DNA of 7,998 bases from Bacillota bacterium (GCA_003444595.1 DLUO01000105.1:1-7998); one strand, 5' to 3'; positions 1 to 6,025 are shown, numbered from the stretch's first letter. The notes: generated by a model from the sequence alone, not told the origin. Program-made: numbers and translations.

Positions 1-786
1 TCCCGTTATACCTTTACCTGCGATAACAAAAAAGTGAGCAATGAACAGGTCAAAGAATGGTTGTGTGAATTAATTTCCGCTGAGGGGTTTGCTTACGGTT
101 ATTTAAAACTTACTTACTGCCTGCGCCGGAAATTTAATCTTATCATTAACAAAAAGAAAGTGTACAGATTATGTAAGGAGTTGAATATTTTAAGGCCGCA
201 GCGGAAAATAAAGCCCAAACATCCCCGCCGGTTGACAAGGAACCGGGTTATTACGGGTTCCAACCAACTCTGGGAAACAGATATTAAATACGGCTATATT
301 GCCGGGGAAGACAGGTTCTTTTTCGTCATGCCGATTATCGATGTTTTTGACCGCTGTATTGTGGCTTGCCATATTGGATTGTCCTGTGAAGCAAAGGATG
401 CTGTATTTGCACTGAAAAGTGCTCTGTTTAAACGCCAGCTTTACACACAGCAGCAGAAACCCGTCTTCAGATCTGATAATGGCCCCCAGTTTATCAGCAA
501 TCTTTTTGAAAAAACGTGCCTTGAGCTCGGTATCGAACACGAAAGAATTCCCTTTAAAACACCGAATTTAAATGCTCATATTGAATCATTTAACGCCATC
601 TTGGAGGAGGAATGCCTATCGAGATATGAGTTTGCCAGCTATGCTGAAGCGTATGCAATAGTTGCCGATTTTATCCGCTTTTATAATGAAACAAGAATTC
701 ATTCCGCAACTAAATATTTGCCACCTTTGGAGTGTTATCAACTGCTGAAAAACAATCAGGTAGAATTAAAACCGGTTAAAGTTTAA
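1..786 (+). CDS. IS3-family transposase OrfB (DDE integrase core), 5' end outside window
   Basis: This is the catalytic part of an IS3-family transposase, which cuts and joins insertion sequence ends through a DDE active site. The reading frame is open from the first base of the window, so the gene probably begins upstream. The GTG at 34 is only the first start codon visible in the window. Counting from that GTG, an HTH_21-like N-terminal segment (about residues 5-55) precedes the rve core. Catalytic residues are D83 (in LWETDIKYG), D148 (in FRSDNGPQF) and E184 (in AHIESFNAIL), with 35 residues between the second and third, as the family requires. The position seven after E184 is Glu rather than the Lys/Arg found in many IS3 members; I recall clostridial relatives with an acidic residue there. 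The visible length (261 codons) is slightly short of the usual 280-300, so only the N-terminus appears to be missing. No upstream OrfA or left end is visible. The right end of the element could not be placed with certainty. Confidence 0.93.
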   Translation, partial: SRYTFTCDNKKVSNEQVKEWLCELISAEGFAYGYLKLTYCLRRKFNLIINKKKVYRLCKELNILRPQRKIKPKHPRRLTRNRVITGSNQLWETDIKYGYIAGEDRFFFVMPIIDVFDRCIVACHIGLSCEAKDAVFALKSALFKRQLYTQQQKPVFRSDNGPQFISNLFEKTCLELGIEHERIPFKTPNLNAHIESFNAILEEECLSRYEFASYAEAYAIVADFIRFYNETRIHSATKYLPPLECYQLLKNNQVELKPVKV

Positions 787-976
787 CATGTTCCCTGGTG
801 GGCCCTGGAGGTCCTTCAGGCGGCGCCTTTAAGGGAAGCCTTGACGGCCGGGCCCCCACAGGTGGTAAAATGGGATTTCGACAGGGGCGTTGCAAAACTT
901 GGAACATGTTCCCCGGAGCCGCCCTGTCGGTAATTGTTGACCTACCACCTGTGGGATGGCAGTCAAGGCCGCCGCA
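785..976. repeat. GC-rich nested inverted-repeat stretch between transposase and truncated gene
   Basis: This stretch is packed with pairing arms that nest around one centre. The 13-base arm 855-867 (CCCACAGGTGGTA) pairs perfectly with 943-955. Outside it, 838-845 (GCCTTGAC) pairs with 962-969. Inside it, 879-886 (CGACAGGG) pairs with 922-929. The apex holds a perfect 12-base palindrome, GGAACATGTTCC (901-912), and its last ten bases also occur at 785-794, overlapping the transposase stop. A further GGCGGC (819-824) can pair with GCCGCC (968-973) in competition with the outer arm. The short open frames across it look like by-products of GC-rich repeat DNA. It could be the end region of the insertion sequence, an independent small mobile or REP-like element, or a structured RNA. 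The sequence alone does not decide. Confidence 0.6.
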
Positions 977-1502
977 ACGTATTAAATAATTCACTGCTGA
1001 AGGGAGCCTCAAATTTATTTACCATATTATAGATGTCGTTGCCGCGCTCGCAGCCAATATCAACAGTTGTAAACCCTTTTATCGGCAGGTAAGTCAACTG
1101 TTGGTCGTTTGTTTGTATGTTAAGAAATCCACTCATTTCGGAATTGGTGGAATTTGATTTGAAGGTTACCTTTTTGCGAATCCAATCTGCACATTCCCGT
1201 GCAATAGCTTTTTGGGTAAGCTCGTTCCTTAGCTTTATTTCAAATTCTGTCCCGTAAAGGCTGCGTTCCCTATGTAATCGTGGAATGTAGAATTCCCGCT
1301 TTTCTTTTGGCGATTTTTCGGCGACGAATGTGGGGGATGTAAAGATAAACCGCATGGAATCGATTTTTTGCAGCTGCGCTTTCAATTCTTTATAGGCATA
1401 AATTGAAAAACAGGCAGCCGCAACAGAAATCCGGCTTTCCGGCATGATAACCTGTGTTAAGTCGTCCTTGACAATTTTCGTTATATTATTGAATACTTCC
1501 AA
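963..1502 (-). pseudogene. N-terminal fragment of a PLD-like/helicase-type protein (defence-island family), truncated at its 3' end
   Basis: The fragment encodes about 179 residues starting near MEVFNNITKIVKDDL. From memory it resembles the N-terminal region of large phospholipase-D-like SNF2/DEAD helicase proteins found in restriction and defence islands. Recognisable stretches are SRISVAAACFSIYAYKEL, FIFTSPTFV, REFYIPRLHRERSLYGTEFE, ECADWIRKKVTFKSN and GFTTVDIGCERGNDIYNMV. Such proteins are usually several times longer. Here the frame runs into the inverted-repeat stretch and stops after FNTLRRP, so the helicase part is gone. The break lies around 970-980, which suggests the repeat or insertion sequence displaced the rest. 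I chose a TTG start at 1502 because GGGGGTG sits five bases upstream; an in-frame ATG at 1526 adds eight residues and has a weaker site. It lies 55 bases downstream of the HTH regulator on the same strand and is probably co-transcribed with it. The fragment status is firm; the exact family is moderately sure. Confidence 0.7.
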
Positions 1503-1557
1503 AAAAACACCCCCGCCCGAGATCATTCAAAAGTGTTGGCTAAAACCTTGCCGGTTA

Positions 1558-1767
1558 CTAATCTTCGTCATTTGTAATTTCCATAATATCAGAAATATCA
1601 CATTTTAAGGCCTTGCAAATCTTCACAAGCACATCAGTCGTTACATTTTCGTTTTTGCCGAGTTTTGCCATAGAAGATGTACTAATACCAGCCGCTTCTC
1701 TTAAATCTTTCTTTTTCATATCTTTATCAATAAGAAGCTTCCAGAGTTTTTTATAGCTTACGGTCAT
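1558..1767 (-). CDS. Small Cro/C1 (XRE)-type helix-turn-helix regulator
   Basis: This 69-residue DNA-binding protein consists of little more than one Cro/C1-type five-helix domain. Residues 5-60 carry the typical pattern: KLWKLLIDKDMKKKDLREAAG for helices 1-2, GISTSSMAKLGKNENVTTDVL for the turn and recognition helix, then KICKALKCDISDIMEI. The frame extends 23 codons further upstream, but ATG 1767 is preferred because a GAGGTG site lies seven bases before it, it begins exactly at the domain, and the upstream extension is hydrophobic and unlike the family. Regulators of this size commonly precede restriction-modification or defence genes and control their own operon. Here the next gene downstream is the truncated helicase-type gene. 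A promoter with an inverted repeat lies directly upstream (1791-1855), which fits autoregulation. The target operator is inferred. Confidence 0.88.
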   Translation of the reverse strand: MTVSYKKLWKLLIDKDMKKKDLREAAGISTSSMAKLGKNENVTTDVLVKICKALKCDISDIMEITNDED

Positions 1768-1790
1768 TATTGTCACCTCGTGTAGAATAA

Positions 1791-1819
1791 AGAATATCAT
1801 AAAGCAGGTTAAAACACAA
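1791..1819 (-). promoter_or_regulatory. Candidate sigma-A promoter of the HTH regulator
   Basis: Read on the minus strand, TTGTGT (1814-1819) and TATTCT (1791-1796) are separated by 17 bases, and the start codon at 1767 follows about 23 bases later. The -35 box lies inside the left arm of the inverted repeat 1811-1855, so binding there would block RNA polymerase. Confidence 0.45.
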
Positions 1820-1855
1820 CAAATATTTGCGTTCACGAATTAATTATTGTGTTTT
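1811..1855. repeat. Inverted repeat, likely operator of the HTH regulator
   Basis: AAAACACAA (1811-1819) and TTGTGTTTT (1847-1855) are perfect nine-base inverted copies separated by 27 bases. Each copy covers the -35 box of one of two divergent promoter candidates. That is a natural arrangement for a dimeric Cro/C1 regulator acting on both promoters; regulator binding itself is inferred. Confidence 0.45.
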
Positions 1856-1874
1856 GCGCAATTCATGCTATAAT
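1847..1874 (+). promoter_or_regulatory. Candidate divergent promoter pointing away from the HTH gene
   Basis: TTGTGT (1847-1852) and a perfect TATAAT (1869-1874) are separated by 16 bases. The -35 box lies in the right arm of the same inverted repeat that overlaps the regulator promoter. A start site near 1881 would coincide with an ATG at 1882 that opens only a 15-codon frame ending at 1929. No substantial plus-strand gene follows, so the gene this promoter once served may be lost or very small. Confidence 0.4.
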
Positions 1875-1990
1875 TTACCTAATGAAGTATGTCTGGAAGA
1901 TGTATGTATTGAAGAAGCTTTCTTTTTAGATTATTTTGGTTCATTTTTTGCCGTATCCATATAAGCAGGATTTCTCTTTTGGCAACGAAG

Positions 1991-2019
1991 AGGCCCGGAA
2001 ACCCAATGTTTCCGGGCCT
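1991..2019 (-). terminator. Hairpin terminator at the end of the sigma-factor operon
   Basis: A perfect 12-base stem (1991-2002 with 2008-2019) with a five-base loop begins 18 bases after the stop codon of the last operon gene. On the minus strand it is followed by CTTCGTT, so the U-tract is poor. The position and the strong GC-rich stem still favour termination or 3'-end protection. Confidence 0.65.
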
Positions 2020-2036
2020 TGGACTTTGCTGAATTT

Positions 2037-2966
2037 CTATATTTCATTAACCACTATCTCTCCGCCGTCCAGTATTATATTGACTCTGTTGGTGCCTTCA
2101 CCCCATTTGAGGTGCCCTTCATATGCCGGCCCTCCATCAATGTGCAGGTTGGGCTTTTCTTCAATTTCCCAGTTTGCATTTCCCCCGAAGTTGCCCATGC
2201 CTCTTACCTGCGCATCTATGGCCAGGTCGGAGGACCTGGCTGCCGTTATATTGACAGAGCCGCGGCCTTTTATCAGCCAGTTTCTTCCAAAGGCTTCCCC
2301 GTCAATATCCAGGTTAAAATAACCGGGACTGTTAATCTCCACCTCGATATCAGGAGGCAGCAGCAGGGTGTGCTGTATTTCCCTTATGCCCGGTTTGAAA
2401 TCCCCCGACCAGGTGGTGGATAATAACTGCACGAAAAGAGTATCTCCTTCCCTGCGAGTTATGGCCATGTTTTGCTCTGCCAGCGCTATGGCTTCTTCAT
2501 TGTTGGCTGCATTTACCACAGCCTCCCCGAAGACAACCACCTCGGAAGTGCTGCTCTTTTTAACGTCCAGCCTGCCCCTGGGGGCGGAGATCACTATTCT
2601 CTTTAAACCTTCATCCACACTAATCCTCTGGGATGGTATATCTGCCCGAACAATACTACTTTCCACTATCCAGGTTATCCTTTCAATAACGCCGGTTGAA
2701 GTCAGGGCGTACATCCCAATGCTGAAAAACACCATGATAAATATGATGAGCATACTGAAAGCATCGTACTTTATTTTCGGCTGCTCCTCCCTGGCGGTGT
2801 AAACCTGCACAAGTATCTCCACGCCGATAAGAACAAGTATCAGCGGCCACCAGGTGAGCAGCATATCCAGTATGGTCACCTGCTTGAACTGGGCTGCCAG
2901 CATGACCACACCCAGCACAATCATTAAAATTCCCAGGGAAAGGGTCCCTACTCTCCATTTTCGCAT
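2037..2966 (-). CDS. LiaF-like membrane protein with C-terminal DUF4097-like beta domain
   Basis: This 309-residue protein has three predicted membrane spans near the N-terminus (about residues 8-26, 36-56 and 69-89). The region resembles the LiaF/DUF5668 type, with WWPLILVLIGVEILV as its signature. A large domain (about 110-309) follows, rich in short alternating hydrophobic strands and Gly/Asn turns, as in DUF4097/LiaF-like putative adhesin or beta-solenoid folds. In known Firmicutes systems, LiaF-type proteins restrain or tune envelope-stress signalling. It is the last gene of the sigma/anti-sigma operon. The ATG at 2966 lies inside the preceding gene (19-base overlap), with an AAGGAGG site ten bases upstream, which implies coupled translation. 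It may be a sensor, modulator or effector of the envelope-stress response. The role is inferred; the architecture is clear. Confidence 0.82.
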   Translation of the reverse strand: MRKWRVGTLSLGILMIVLGVVMLAAQFKQVTILDMLLTWWPLILVLIGVEILVQVYTAREEQPKIKYDAFSMLIIFIMVFFSIGMYALTSTGVIERITWIVESSIVRADIPSQRISVDEGLKRIVISAPRGRLDVKKSSTSEVVVFGEAVVNAANNEEAIALAEQNMAITRREGDTLFVQLLSTTWSGDFKPGIREIQHTLLLPPDIEVEINSPGYFNLDIDGEAFGRNWLIKGRGSVNITAARSSDLAIDAQVRGMGNFGGNANWEIEEKPNLHIDGGPAYEGHLKWGEGTNRVNIILDGGEIVVNEI

Positions 2967-3772
2967 TCTTCCAAAACCTCCTTCCCTCTTGCATCACCTT
3001 CTTTGCGCCCGCCGGCAAGTATTCTTATACCGCCGGCTATGAATAACAGCGCCACAATCCCGGTCTGCAAATTATTCCTTATTTCATAGGGAATCATAGG
3101 CGATATGATTCTGTCGAATATAAGCAGTGCACCGATGATTATAAGGCCGTAACCCAGCAGCTTGGAACCGCTCCATCTGTTGCTGTTTTGGCCGATCAAT
3201 TCAAGCAATGAAAGGTTATCCTCCTCTGCAGGAGCACCGTCGCCTGAGGCTTTGTGCAGGGCATCAAACATGCTGTAAAACCATATTACCGGTATAATGA
3301 ACATGAACAACTCGATCCTCAGCCAGTCAATGAAGAAGAAACTGAAGAAAAACAGGGTCATTAATTCCAGCCCCAGCTTCTGATAGCCCAGAAACATGTG
3401 CCCCGCACCGGGAATCACCGATAGCAGGCAGGTTATTATTTTTCTGTTCTGCTCGCTTAATTTATTGTCCGCCATTATCGCTCCAATCCCCGGGCTCTCC
3501 TCTTCAGTGGGGTTTAATATCATACCGCTGTTAACCCTATCGGTCAGTGTCATGCTGTCTATAAGGGCAACAAACCACAGGACCGGCAATCCCAGCAAAA
3601 GTATCAAAGGCTGTCTACTGCCCACCAGGGCACAGAGCCCCAGCACCGCCACCACGCCCGCCGCAGCGGCTCCCATGAAGATATACCCCCTGTAAAAAAG
3701 GCCTAGATATATATGACTTAACCCCGGTATTACTGATAGAATAAACACTACGAACTTGCTTTTTCTATTCAA
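2948..3772 (-). CDS. Multi-span membrane protein with duplicated TM2-like module
   Basis: This 274-residue integral membrane protein has an internal duplication. LSVIPGLSHIYLG (residues 12-24) recurs as LSVIPGAGHMFLG (117-129), and LPVLWFVALID (62-72) recurs as IPVIWFYSMFD (160-170). Each module resembles a TM2-type helical hairpin followed by a further span. Two more spans lie at about 204-222 and 235-254, and a charged tail follows. It starts at TTG 3772, whose bases overlap the stop of the anti-sigma gene (TTGA), with a perfect AAGGAGG at 3780-3786, seven bases before the start. That spacing decides the start. Position in an ECF sigma operon suggests an envelope-stress function, possibly presenting or modulating a signal. 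The precise function is unknown. Confidence 0.8.
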   Translation of the reverse strand: MNRKSKFVVFILSVIPGLSHIYLGLFYRGYIFMGAAAAGVVAVLGLCALVGSRQPLILLLGLPVLWFVALIDSMTLTDRVNSGMILNPTEEESPGIGAIMADNKLSEQNRKIITCLLSVIPGAGHMFLGYQKLGLELMTLFFFSFFFIDWLRIELFMFIIPVIWFYSMFDALHKASGDGAPAEEDNLSLLELIGQNSNRWSGSKLLGYGLIIIGALLIFDRIISPMIPYEIRNNLQTGIVALLFIAGGIRILAGGRKEGDARGKEVLEECENGE

Positions 3773-4248
3773 TCTAAAACCTCCTTATCCTTTGGTTTCA
3801 TCGCGTCTAGAAACGTTAAAGTACTGTTCATCAGTTTATCAGACCATCCAAATTCGATTATATCCTGGTTACCGGAACGCGAAGAAGTAATCATCTGCAT
3901 ATCGGCCTTGGCTATTTCGGGTATCACCCCGGCAAAACCCTCAAAAACTCCCGCAAACATAAAAAATAGTGTCAGGCATGCCGCTGCGGAGTAGTAGAAG
4001 ATGTCTCTCCTTTTGGCTTTTCCCCTTCGCTTTGCCTCCATACCCTCTATCCTTTTCATTACGCTGGAGGTAAACTGTGGATGGAGTTCTATGACGTCAC
4101 CGGACTCACCCTCTTCGGAAAAACAGGATAAATATTCACTCACACACTGCTCGCATGTAAGCAAATGCCCCTCCATGGCTCCGGATTTTTCCTCTTCCAG
4201 GGTTCCTTCCATAAAGCCCTTCCATTCTTCCCGGCTATAATGCGCCAT
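3769..4248 (-). CDS. Zinc-finger (ZAS-type) membrane anti-sigma factor
   Basis: This 159-residue protein is expected to hold the adjacent ECF sigma factor inactive at the membrane until a signal arrives. The cytoplasmic N-terminus carries the anti-sigma zinc motif HxxxCxxC (H28, C32, C35 in GHLLTCEQC). A basic stretch (EAKRRGKAKRR, 71-81) precedes a single membrane span at about 84-108, followed by an extracytoplasmic segment of about 50 residues. The start codon directly follows the sigma stop codon with no gap, and its AAGGAGG site (4257-4263) lies within the last sigma codons, so translation is probably coupled. That arrangement is standard for sigma/anti-sigma pairs and supports partnership. 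Activation could be by proteolysis or ligand; nothing here shows which. Confidence 0.88.
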   Translation of the reverse strand: MAHYSREEWKGFMEGTLEEEKSGAMEGHLLTCEQCVSEYLSCFSEEGESGDVIELHPQFTSSVMKRIEGMEAKRRGKAKRRDIFYYSAAACLTLFFMFAGVFEGFAGVIPEIAKADMQMITSSRSGNQDIIEFGWSDKLMNSTLTFLDAMKPKDKEVLD

Positions 4249-4797
4249 CTAACCTTCCTCCTTCCACTGTTCCTTTAGTTTCTGCCTTGCCCTGTACAGC
4301 CTTGTCTCCACCGTCTTCAGTGCAAGCCCCTCTTCATCCGCTATCTGGCGATAGCTCTTGCCGGAGAAGTAATACTTTTCTACTACTGTTCTATAACCGT
4401 CGGGCAACCGGCTGCAGAGCCTTCTAATCCTTTGCGCTTCTTCTTGCCTTATCAAAGTATCCTCGGGACTGCCGCGTTCTTCCTGGGCCGCCAGTTTTTC
4501 CTCCACCGCCGCCCGCCTTTCCTTCTCTGCAATTCTCTGCTGCTTTCTTTTCCAGTCTATCGCTTTGCGGATGGCAATCCTGCCTATCCAGGTTCTGAAA
4601 CCCTCGAACCTGTACCGGGGTAGAGAGATGTAAACCTGCAGGAATACTTCCTGGGCAACGTTCTCGGCATGGAAACTGTCCCTTGTAAGATTTAAAACAA
4701 TAGCGAATACGTATTTCTTGTATTTATCCACCAGTTGCTCGTAGGCAGCTTTATCGCCGGCGGCCGCCTTTTTTATTAGAAAATCCTCAGGTCTCAT
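4249..4797 (-). CDS. ECF-type RNA polymerase sigma factor (sigma-70 family, SigW-like)
   Basis: This 182-residue protein has the ECF layout. Sigma region 2 (about residues 17-88) includes AENVAQEVFLQVYISLPRYRFEGFRTWIGRIAIRKAIDWKR in sections and recognises the -10 region. A charged linker (89-122) follows. Sigma region 4 (about 125-178) contains LPDGYRTVVEKYYFSGKSYR and a helix-turn-helix (QIADEEGLALKTVETRLYRAR) that reads the -35 region. Length is normal for the family. The ATG at 4797 has an AAGGGGGGAG site starting three bases upstream. It is the first gene of a four-gene operon and is paired with the zinc-finger anti-sigma that follows, so it likely drives its own operon when envelope stress frees it. 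The exact ECF group is not assigned. Confidence 0.93.
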   Translation of the reverse strand: MRPEDFLIKKAAAGDKAAYEQLVDKYKKYVFAIVLNLTRDSFHAENVAQEVFLQVYISLPRYRFEGFRTWIGRIAIRKAIDWKRKQQRIAEKERRAAVEEKLAAQEERGSPEDTLIRQEEAQRIRRLCSRLPDGYRTVVEKYYFSGKSYRQIADEEGLALKTVETRLYRARQKLKEQWKEEG

Positions 4798-4860
4798 CTC
4801 TCCCCCCCTTCCTGGATAACCTTCGGCCTACTGCCGATCGATCGGGGACGTCCATTTATA

Positions 4861-4889
4861 TAGACAGAGGAATTCACTTTATCCCTTCA
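4861..4889 (-). promoter_or_regulatory. Possible ECF-type promoter of the sigma operon
   Basis: On the minus strand, TGAAGG (4884-4889) and TGTCTA (4861-4866) are 17 bases apart. This loosely resembles TGAAAC/CGTCTA promoters of Bacillus ECF factors. It lies about 65 bases upstream of the sigma start. A match this loose could be chance. It fits expected autoregulation but is not proven. Confidence 0.2.
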
Positions 4890-4924
4890 AAATCTTTAAC
4901 AATTTTTTTTAATTGTACACCTTT

Positions 4925-4955
4925 ATTAAAAAAAGAAAAACCTGCCCGGTGTCAA
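4925..4955 (-). promoter_or_regulatory. Possible housekeeping promoter of the sigma operon
   Basis: On the minus strand, a perfect TTGACA (4950-4955) is followed after 19 bases by TTTAAT (4925-4930). The spacing is two bases longer than ideal, so strength is doubtful. It could give basal expression of the sigma operon. Confidence 0.25.
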
Positions 4956-4971
4956 GCATTTTATATTTGTA

Positions 4972-4996
4972 GGTACCGCAGAAGCGGTGCTTTTTT
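4972..4996 (+). terminator. Terminator-like hairpin with T-tract on the plus strand
   Basis: A short stem (ACCGC with GCGGT, extended by flanking pairs) around an AGAA loop is followed by six T (4991-4996). No plus-strand gene is visible upstream, so it may terminate antisense or small-RNA transcription, or be incidental. Confidence 0.35.
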
Positions 4997-5009
4997 CATG
5001 CCGGTTTAA

Positions 5010-5049
5010 AGCACAGGGCGGCCGTTTATTAGAACGGCCGCCCTGTGCT
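5010..5049 (-). terminator. Strong hairpin terminator downstream of the methyltransferase gene
   Basis: A perfect 17-base stem (5010-5026 with 5033-5049) closes a six-base loop and begins 18 bases after the methyltransferase stop. On the minus strand it is followed by TTAAACC, a weak U-tract. Its position and perfect GC-rich stem make it the likely 3' end of that transcript, insulating the sigma operon. Confidence 0.7.
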
Positions 5050-5067
5050 GGGAAGCAAACCGCCGGG

Positions 5068-5784
5068 TTACTGCCTTCTTAATACAGCTGCAATGAAATT
5101 CAGGTATTTACAACCCCCGGCTTCTATGGTCGTACGATCGCCCCGCGCGTATTCGTTGTCGCAGTCAAGCCAATCGTTCCATACCTCCTCGTTGCTCTCC
5201 ATTTCATGTATGGACAGAATGTCGACTCCGTGAGTCTGACTTATGATGTTTCTCCAGTAGTCGGCGTCATGAATGGTGTCGAGAGCCTCCGGTGTCCAGG
5301 AGAGCAGAAGTTCCGGCGGGAGATTGTCGTGGCAATCCATTTTCATGCCGGGAATGCAAATGTAAATGTATCCACCGCGCTTGACAAGCGGAAGAAGGTG
5401 CTTGCCCAGATATTCCGGGTCGCGTCCGAAATAGTGGTAGGAGTCGATGCTGACAACGGCGTCAAAAAACTCTTCGGCATAAGGAAGCGCCGTAGCGTCC
5501 GCGTGAATCGGGATGATCCGGTCAGAGGTCAAGCCCATCCGGTCGAAGAATTGCCTGTTTTCCGTCGCACTGATCCAAAGGTCGGTGGCGAAAACGCGAA
5601 ACCCGTATTCTTTAACCAGAAAAACGGAGGTTACGCCACGGCCGCAGCCGAGATCCATAACGGTCGCTCCGTCTGGTATCTTATGGTCATGTAGCAGCTC
5701 CTCGGTCAGCTTAATGGGGTTCGGCCCCATAAACAGATTATTGATGGCTTTAGTGTTATATTTTTCCGATCTTATATATTCCAT
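5068..5784 (-). CDS. Class I SAM-dependent methyltransferase
   Basis: This 238-residue soluble protein transfers a methyl group from S-adenosylmethionine to an unknown acceptor. The Rossmann-type core is clear: motif I VMDLGCGRG (42-50) binds SAM; the acidic end of strand 2 is ATDLW (66-70, D68); HADATALPYAEEFFDAVVSID follows (95-114); and RGGYIYICIPG (136-146) forms strand 5. The opening segment, with FMGPNPIKLTEELL, is typical of small-molecule methyltransferases of the Methyltransf_11/25 type. I see no RNA-binding domain, so a rRNA target is not indicated. The ATG at 5784 is preceded by AAAGGA. The gene is monocistronic between its own promoter (6051-6079) and terminator (5010-5049). The long leader contains an attenuator, which suggests inducible expression, for example by a drug or metabolite. 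The substrate is unknown. Confidence 0.88.
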   Translation of the reverse strand: MEYIRSEKYNTKAINNLFMGPNPIKLTEELLHDHKIPDGATVMDLGCGRGVTSVFLVKEYGFRVFATDLWISATENRQFFDRMGLTSDRIIPIHADATALPYAEEFFDAVVSIDSYHYFGRDPEYLGKHLLPLVKRGGYIYICIPGMKMDCHDNLPPELLLSWTPEALDTIHDADYWRNIISQTHGVDILSIHEMESNEEVWNDWLDCDNEYARGDRTTIEAGGCKYLNFIAAVLRRQ

Positions 5785-5853
5785 GGTAAAGGATCCTTTC
5801 TTTAAATTAATAAAAAATTATAAGAGGAGGCAGAGAGAGCGGAACGCAACCTC

Positions 5854-5888
5854 CATACAAAAACAGGGTGCCGCATGCTACGACACCC
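5854..5888 (-). terminator. Leader terminator upstream of the methyltransferase gene
   Basis: Minus-strand stem GGGTGTCG/CGGCACCC, with one internal mismatch and a seven-base loop, is directly followed by TGTTTTTGT. It lies about 70 bases before the methyltransferase start and would stop transcription before the gene unless the alternative pairing forms. Confidence 0.55.
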
Positions 5889-5930
5889 GAAAGGACTCCT
5901 CAATTTCCTTTTGTGCCGTCCTGTAGGAGT
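5854..5930 (-). promoter_or_regulatory. Terminator/antiterminator attenuator in the methyltransferase leader
   Basis: Two mutually exclusive folds exist on the minus-strand RNA. In one, the arm 5881-5888 pairs with 5866-5873 to form a terminator followed by TGTTTTTG. In the other, 5913-5919 pairs with 5880-5886 (seven pairs with one G-U), extended by 5906-5911 with 5890-5895 (AAAGGA/TCCTTT). This captures the upstream arm of the terminator. A third pairing (AGGAGT 5925-5930 with ACTCCT 5895-5900) competes with the second and could act as an anti-antiterminator. Such switching is known for inducible resistance genes and riboswitches. No known riboswitch or T-box signature is recognised. The inducing signal is not visible. 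Confidence 0.55.
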
Positions 5931-5931
5931 G

Positions 5932-5990
5932 ATTATTGCATAGCAAAGCTAGCGGCGTTGCGCCGCTTTTCTGCTAGGCTTTACAATAAT
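5932..5990 (-). promoter_or_regulatory. Long imperfect hairpin in the methyltransferase leader
   Basis: Nested arms build a long stem: ATTATTG/CAATAAT outside (5932-5938 with 5984-5990), AAAGC/GCTTT in the middle (5945-5949 with 5978-5982), and AGCGGCG/CGCCGCT around a TTG loop at the tip (5951-5957 with 5961-5967). It precedes the terminator/antiterminator part and could be the sensing or ribosome-stalling section of the leader. Confidence 0.5.
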
Positions 5991-6025
5991 GCGCGTTCCT
6001 TACAGAACAATCTCCAAAAAGACAC
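5981..6025 (-). CDS. Possible leader peptide (14 residues) of the attenuated transcript
   Basis: A GTG-initiated frame encodes MSFWRLFCKERALL and ends at the base of the long leader hairpin, the place where a ribosome-controlled attenuator would have its leader peptide. An AGGAA lies only one or two bases before the GTG, too close for a normal ribosome binding site, so translation is doubtful. Kept as a low-confidence candidate because leader peptides of inducible resistance genes have this size and position. Confidence 0.2.
   Translation of the reverse strand: MSFWRLFCKERALL

Noticed and set aside
776..1012. Open frames on both strands in the inverted-repeat stretch
   Set aside because: Gly/Pro/Arg-rich translations of GC-rich repeat DNA without ribosome binding sites.
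1936..2423. Two overlapping plus-strand open frames (128 and 134 codons)
   Set aside because: They lie opposite the LiaF-like gene, cross its terminator, have no ribosome binding site and show no recognisable protein features.
5206..5694. Plus-strand open frame of 162 codons
   Set aside because: It is the antisense shadow of the methyltransferase gene, whose SAM motifs are unmistakable.
5854..5990. T-box or SAM riboswitch upstream of the methyltransferase
   Set aside because: No T-box sequence (GGTGGNACCGCG) and no recognisable SAM-riboswitch core; only generic terminator/antiterminator features are seen.
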